A DNA stretch of 64,000 nt from assembly GCA_943735955.1 (NCBI GenBank), contig OX030962.1:3893739-3957738 (forward strand), in the 5' to 3' direction. Source of the DNA: Piscicola geometra. Its lineage: Eukaryota > Annelida > Clitellata > Hirudinida > Piscicolidae. Positions 59,273 to 64,000 of this stretch are shown one piece after another (position 1 is the first letter of the stretch; each line of letters opens with the position of its first letter). Position numbers and translations under genes: made by a program. A model generated the notes under the pieces. It did no database searches. It worked only from the letters and a program-made list of their open reading frames with translations, and had not been told where the DNA came from.

Positions 59273-62200
59273 TCACAATCCATTCCAGGCCGAGAGCTTG
59301 CCATTGGAAAAGATGAGGTTGTGGGTGGGGTGGGGAACGGATGGAGATGATGGGTGGTTGTGGCGGAGGTGGTGAAGGAATGGGTGGTGCATGCCATTGT
59401 TGCTCGGGTCGGTTGGTTGCGACTGGGGAGTGAATAGGAGGTTGATGGATAAGTGATGGATAAGTGATTAAAGAAGAGATGATGGCGATGAGAATGATAA
59501 TGATGAGAATGGTGAGTAGATTATGGTGGTGGTGGTGATGATGATGACCTGGTTATGTTGCACAAAGATTCTCAATTCACGAATCAAATCCTTGTTTGAA
59601 CTTTCTAACTGTTTGAGACTGCGGTGGTTGTGGTGGTTAGAGGGTGGTGTTGATAGTGGTTGTATGAACGGTGGTGGTGGTTAGAGGGTGGTGTTGATAG
59701 TGGTTGTATGAAGGGTGGTGGTGGTTAGAGGGTGGTGTTGATAGTGGTTGTATGAAGGGTGGTGGTGGTTCGATGGGTGCCGGTGTTGATGGTTGGATGA
59801 TGGTAATGGTGGATGGACGGGTGGTGGTGATGGTGATTCTAGGAAGTCAATGACATTCCAATTTTGAAAGATCATTTTTTGCGCCCCCTACCAAATCTAA
59901 AGCCTACCTCCTTCATCGTTCCCCAACCCAATGAAAAACCTTCCCTCCCTCCATCTGGCCTCTCTCATCTCACCAACACCCCTCCCCATTCACCACCTTT
60001 TCCTTCCGTTCACCACCACACCCCCTCCATTCACTCCCCCCCTCCATACACGAGCAGCGCACCCCTTCCATTTACCAACACCACCCCTCCCCCCCCTCGC
60101 CATCCATTCACCAATACCCCTACCCATCCATTAACACCCCCTCCCCCACCTATGCAACAACAACCCTCCCCATCCATTAACCCTCCCTCCCCCCACCTAT
60201 GCAACAACACCCCACCCACCCACCTAAAGGCGTGGCACAACTTGTGATGCAGCACTCTCTGGCATATTGCCTTGTTTATGGATCGCTTGAAGAGGGGAAT
60301 CCCAAATGTTGTATCCAAAATCACCCAGTCATCCTCACTAAAGGAGGCTGTGTGGGATGGATGGATGGGAGGCTGTGTGGGATGGATGGATGGGAGGTTG
60401 TGTGGGATGGATGGATGGATGGGTGGTTGGTGGATGGATGGGAGGTTGGTTGATGGATGGATGGGAGGCTGTGTGGGATGGAAGGATGGGAGGCTGTGTG
60501 GGATGGATGGATGGGAAAGTGGTTGGGATGGATGGATGGGAGGGTGGTTGGTGGATGGATGGGAGGGTGGTTGGTGGATAGTTGGGAGGGTGTGTGGGAT
60601 GGATGGATGGGAGGGTGGTTGGTGGATGGATGGGAGGGTGGTTGGTGGATGGATGGGAGGGTGTGTGGAATGGATGGATGGGAGGGTGGTTGGTGGATGG
60701 ATGGATGGGAGGATGGCTAAATGGACGGCTGAATGGATAGGTGGATGGATGGACAAGTGGATAAATAGATGGATGAGATTATGGATAGATGGATGGATGA
60801 AATTCAAGAGGAACCAGCCACCTTCATCTTCAATTGTCGCAGAATCAGTCCTCTTGCTCCTCTCACCATCATCATCAACTAAACCATCATCATCAACCTC
60901 ACCATCATCATCAACTACACCATCATCATCACCATCTTCACCCTTTTTACACTCGCTCTGAACACCTCCACCATCCTCTTCTCCGCCCTTTTCCATGATG
61001 CAATGGACCGGTCCACTTTCTTGCGAGGGGGTGGCCAGGTCGAACTGTCGAATTCCTCGGTACATCACTCCACCCTCTCCCTCACTCACTCCCCCCACCT
61101 TTACCTCTTCCCCCCTGCCACCACCCCTCCCTCCCTCAACGACTCTTCCACCACTCTCCTCACCACCCACACCATCAACCCTCAAACTAATCAAATCCGC
61201 CTTTTCTAAATCATCAAGATAACCATCATCATCATCTTCTTCATCATCATCACCACCCCCATCATCATCATTATCATCATCTCCACCATTTGAAACCCCC
61301 ATTACTCCCCTCCCAGAATCATTACGATCTCTCCCGATTCTGATGATAGTTATGTAGCCACAACTGTGTTGCAGGTCCAGGCATTCTTCCAGTCTCTGCA
61401 CGGCGCTGTGTCGTTCCAGTTGAGTGCGTTTGTCTGTGGTAATGATGATGATGACGATGATGATGGTGATGATAATGATGATGATGATGATGATGATGAT
61501 AATGGTGATGATGATGATGATGATAGTTGTAGTTTTGGTGGTTGTTGATTGACAAATGGCAGCGATTAAAAGAGATTGTAATCGTGGTTTGAGTTGTGGT
61601 GGTGGTGGTGGTGGTGGTTGTAGATTGGTTGTGATAATGGTGATGATAGTGAAAGTGACAATAGTAGTGATGATGATAGTGATGATGATGATAGTGATGA
61701 TGATAATAGTGATGATGATGATAGTCAAAAGAACCTAGACTGGGCATCGGGAAGGGAAGGAAGACTTGCTGGTCTTGCTGCACTGAACCATGACCCTGGT
61801 GATGATAATGATGATGATGATGTTGATAATGATGTTAATGATGAAGATGATGATGTTGATGATAATGATATTAATGATGAAGATGATGATCATGATAAAA
61901 AAGACGACGGTGATAATGATGATGGTGATGATGACGCCATTGATGATGATGATGATGACATTGATGATGATGATGATGGTGATGATGATTATGAAGCGAA
62001 TGCGATAGGAGTATGGAGACAAGAGAGAGGGAGTTTATTAACGAGAAGGCTTCCTTATATATGGTACGAGGGACAAATGTTATTAAGTGAGTTAGTCCTA
62101 GAAGTGCCAGTGCATGAGCGCGTGCGCATGTGCGTGCCTATATGTGGACCGCTATAATGTAGGCCACTACAATTTCATGATGATGATGGTGATGATGATG

Positions 62201-62516
62201 ACATTGGTGATGATGACATTGGTGATGATGACATTGATGATGATGACATTGGTGATGATGACATTGATGATGATGACATTGATGATGATGATATTGATGA
62301 TGATGATGCCCAGACCTGGATTAGGATGGGAGAGTAGCAGAGTGCTTCGTTGACGACGAGAAGGAGGTTGGAGGTGGAGATGATGGAAGGATCGTGGTTC
62401 CAAGCCGTTACTAGCACCTTGCTGTGGTGCTGTGTGTGTGTGTGTGTGTGGAGGTTTGTTGCGGTGTGTTGTCTGTGTGTTTATGTGTCTGTAGGTCTGT
62501 GTGTTTATGTGTGTGA

Positions 62517-62585
<69 letters not shown>

Positions 62586-63966
62586 TGAGGATAAAAAACA
62601 TAAAAGATTAAGTTTAATGCCGAAATTGATTTCTTTAGAAGTATATACAAATTTCCACCCCTGCTTTTATAGACCTCCCCCTTTACACACCCCCTCCTAC
62701 CCCCCTTCCTACACACTTCCCTTTTAAACCACCCCCCCCCACCTAACAACCACCTCGAATATCTTTGGCAGCCTTCTCAGTCTGGTCCCCTTGGTCAGGA
62801 GGAGGGAGGGGGGTCCATTGTGGGTGAGGTGGTACGTGAACAACTTGAACCACACGCTGTTCACCTGTCAAGAGGGGGGGAAAGTGTGTGGTTGTGTTGA
62901 GAGAGGGGGTGGGAGTGTGTGGTTGTGTTGAGAGAGGGGGTTGGTGTATAGTGGGGATAGTTGTTGTGGTTGAGAAGAAGGATAGGTGCTGGGAATGAGT
63001 GGTGAGGTTGGTTGTGTTTGTGAAGAGGGGTTAGGTGGATGGTGAGGGGGGTGGTTGTAGAGATAGAGGTTGGGTGCATGGTGAGGGGGGTGGTTGTGGA
63101 TAGTTGTTGGAGAAGACAGAATAATGGTTAGTTTTTTGAAGATTAAATAAATAATGGATGAACGAAAAAATAGGTAGATGGACTAGAAGATGGATAGAAG
63201 AATTTATGGTCGAATAGATGGATGGATGGATGATTGTTAATTGATTCAACGGACACCAGCGGGAAAACCTCGGGTATGACAGGTCCGAGGTGGTGAGGCA
63301 CATCGGAGTTGATGGGACGTACCTCGTTGCTTAGCGGTGCTACCGAGATGAGGAGGCTGCATGGGGTGGGAATTGGTTAGAGATGGCGGGAAGAAAATTG
63401 AGGAAATAGGAAAATGGCGGGAAAAGAAGATACAGTGGAAAGTAAAGAATAGTGAAAGAAGGGAGGATAAAAGAGATGGAAAGCGGAAAAAAAAGACAGA
63501 ATGAAGGAGAGAGTGGCAACGAGAAAGAAAGAGAAAATGAAAATAAAAGAGAGCAAAGAGGGAAAGAAAGACAGCACGAATGAAAGAGTGAATGACAGCA
63601 TGAATGAAAGAGTGAATGACAGCATGAATGAAAGAGTGAATGACAGCATGAATGAAAGAGTGAATGACAGCATGAATGAAAGAGTGAATGACAGCATGAA
63701 TGAAAGAGTGAATGACAGCATGAATGAAAGAGTGAATGACAGCATGAATGAAAGAGTGAATGACAGCATGAATGAAAGAGTGAAAGAGTGAGTGAGTGAG
63801 CGAAGGACAGCATCCAACGAGTAGTTCTTGTTGAGAACTCGGGAGCAGGTGGCCGCGTCCAAGCCCTGCAGACTCTCGCATCTGAGCAGGTCCAGTCCCC
63901 AGGGGGCGGGTGTGGATGATGATGATGTGGTTGATGGTGTTGATGATGATGATCCTTGTGTGTCCA
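59273..63966 (-). CDS. FAM91A1: FAM91A1 C-terminal half, 5' end beyond the window
   Basis: Nine exons on the minus strand: 63966-63819, 63356-63269, 62864-62754, 62429-62316, 61795-61735, 61433-60815, 60337-60224, 59618-59549 and 59422-59273 with stop; phases close throughout (490 aa here). Conserved blocks follow human FAM91A1 in order: [123 protein letters not shown] and the C-terminal [16 protein letters not shown]. The 619-base exon carries a long acidic linker partly coded by GAT repeats. FAM91A1 is a cytosolic partner of TBC1D23 in capturing WASH-positive endosomal vesicles at the trans-Golgi. The entry phase 1 at 63966 shows that more exons lie to the right. Confidence 0.93.
59623..60223. 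repeat. Paired arms in a FAM91A1 intron
   Basis: Plus strand has a 43-44-bp repeat (core GTTAGAGGGTGGTGTTGATA) at 59630-59770 and CCACC/CTCCC-rich sequence at 59880-60223. On the sense strand the donor side is G-rich and the acceptor side C-rich. Confidence 0.85.
60342..60790. repeat. GGATGGATGGGAGG minisatellite in a FAM91A1 intron
   Basis: Variable 24-40-bp higher-order units of GGATGG and GGTTGGTGG, acceptor side of the intron before exon 60337-60224. Confidence 0.9.
61440..62310. repeat. GAT/GATAGT arrays in FAM91A1 introns
   Basis: GATGATGATAGT and ACATTGATGATGATG arrays at 61440-61530, 61635-61730, 61800-61990 and 62175-62310. Confidence 0.88.
62431..62590. repeat. GT/CA dinucleotide array forming a FAM91A1 acceptor
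   Basis: On the sense (minus) strand a CA array ends as CACACAG, the acceptor of exon 62429-62316. Confidence 0.9.
63572..63795. repeat. 24-bp array AATGAAAGAGTGAATGACAG, nine units
   Basis: Near-perfect 24-bp units on the donor side of the FAM91A1 intron between exons 63966-63819 and 63356-63269. All three minus-strand frames stay open as artefacts. Confidence 0.95.
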
Positions 63967-64000
63967 CTGGAGGATGGGTGGATAAATAAATGAAAGTAGA

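Overview
This is eukaryotic, metazoan DNA. Genes are split into many small GT-AG exons, and Smoothened, a DIRAS-type Ras GTPase, a BIR protein and a Ly6/quiver-like GPI protein are animal families. The protein matches suggest an invertebrate bilaterian, possibly a spiralian, but I cannot fix the phylum. The window is very rich in tandem repeats: G-rich minisatellites, GAT, ATCC, CA and TTAG arrays fill most introns, so most long open frames are repeats and not genes. Exons were placed by reading conserved protein blocks and checking that splice phases close. Comparison was with protein families as remembered; no search was run.

Layout, left to right: the 3' part of Smoothened (-, 999-7484, probably continuing past the left edge); a complete WASHC5/strumpellin gene (+, 7877-22572, 32 exons); a single-exon two-membrane-span protein of unknown family (-, 23418-23870); a complete V-ATPase subunit B gene (-, 25975-31989, 14 exons); a TMEM242-like gene (+, 32622-33433, first exon not found); an AT-rich block with a LINE fragment and a 508-bp foldback element; a Ly6/quiver-like GPI protein (-, 37049-37835, signal-peptide exon not found); a small membrane-anchored coiled-coil protein (+, 39430-41577) with a 1.13-kb inverted-repeat element in its last intron; a divergent BIR protein (-, 42251-43607); an LTR retrotransposon with an inverted gag-protease segment (43712-45504); a complete DIRAS GTPase gene (+, 47592-55353, 6 exons); and the 3' half of FAM91A1 (-, 59273-63966, continuing past the right edge).

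The genes mostly alternate in strand and form four head-to-head pairs (Smoothened/WASHC5, V-ATPase B/TMEM242-like, Ly6-like/coiled-coil, BIR/DIRAS). WASHC5 (WASH complex scaffold on endosomes) and FAM91A1 (partner of TBC1D23, which bridges WASH-positive vesicles to trans-Golgi golgins) act in the same trafficking route and are also near each other in human 8q24.13.

The most striking signal is in the introns. In many introns of genes on both strands, the donor side carries a G-rich repeat on the sense strand and the acceptor side carries a C-rich repeat that can pair with it. The pattern flips with gene direction. This suggests folding of pre-mRNA that brings splice sites together, or a strand-dependent mutational process.
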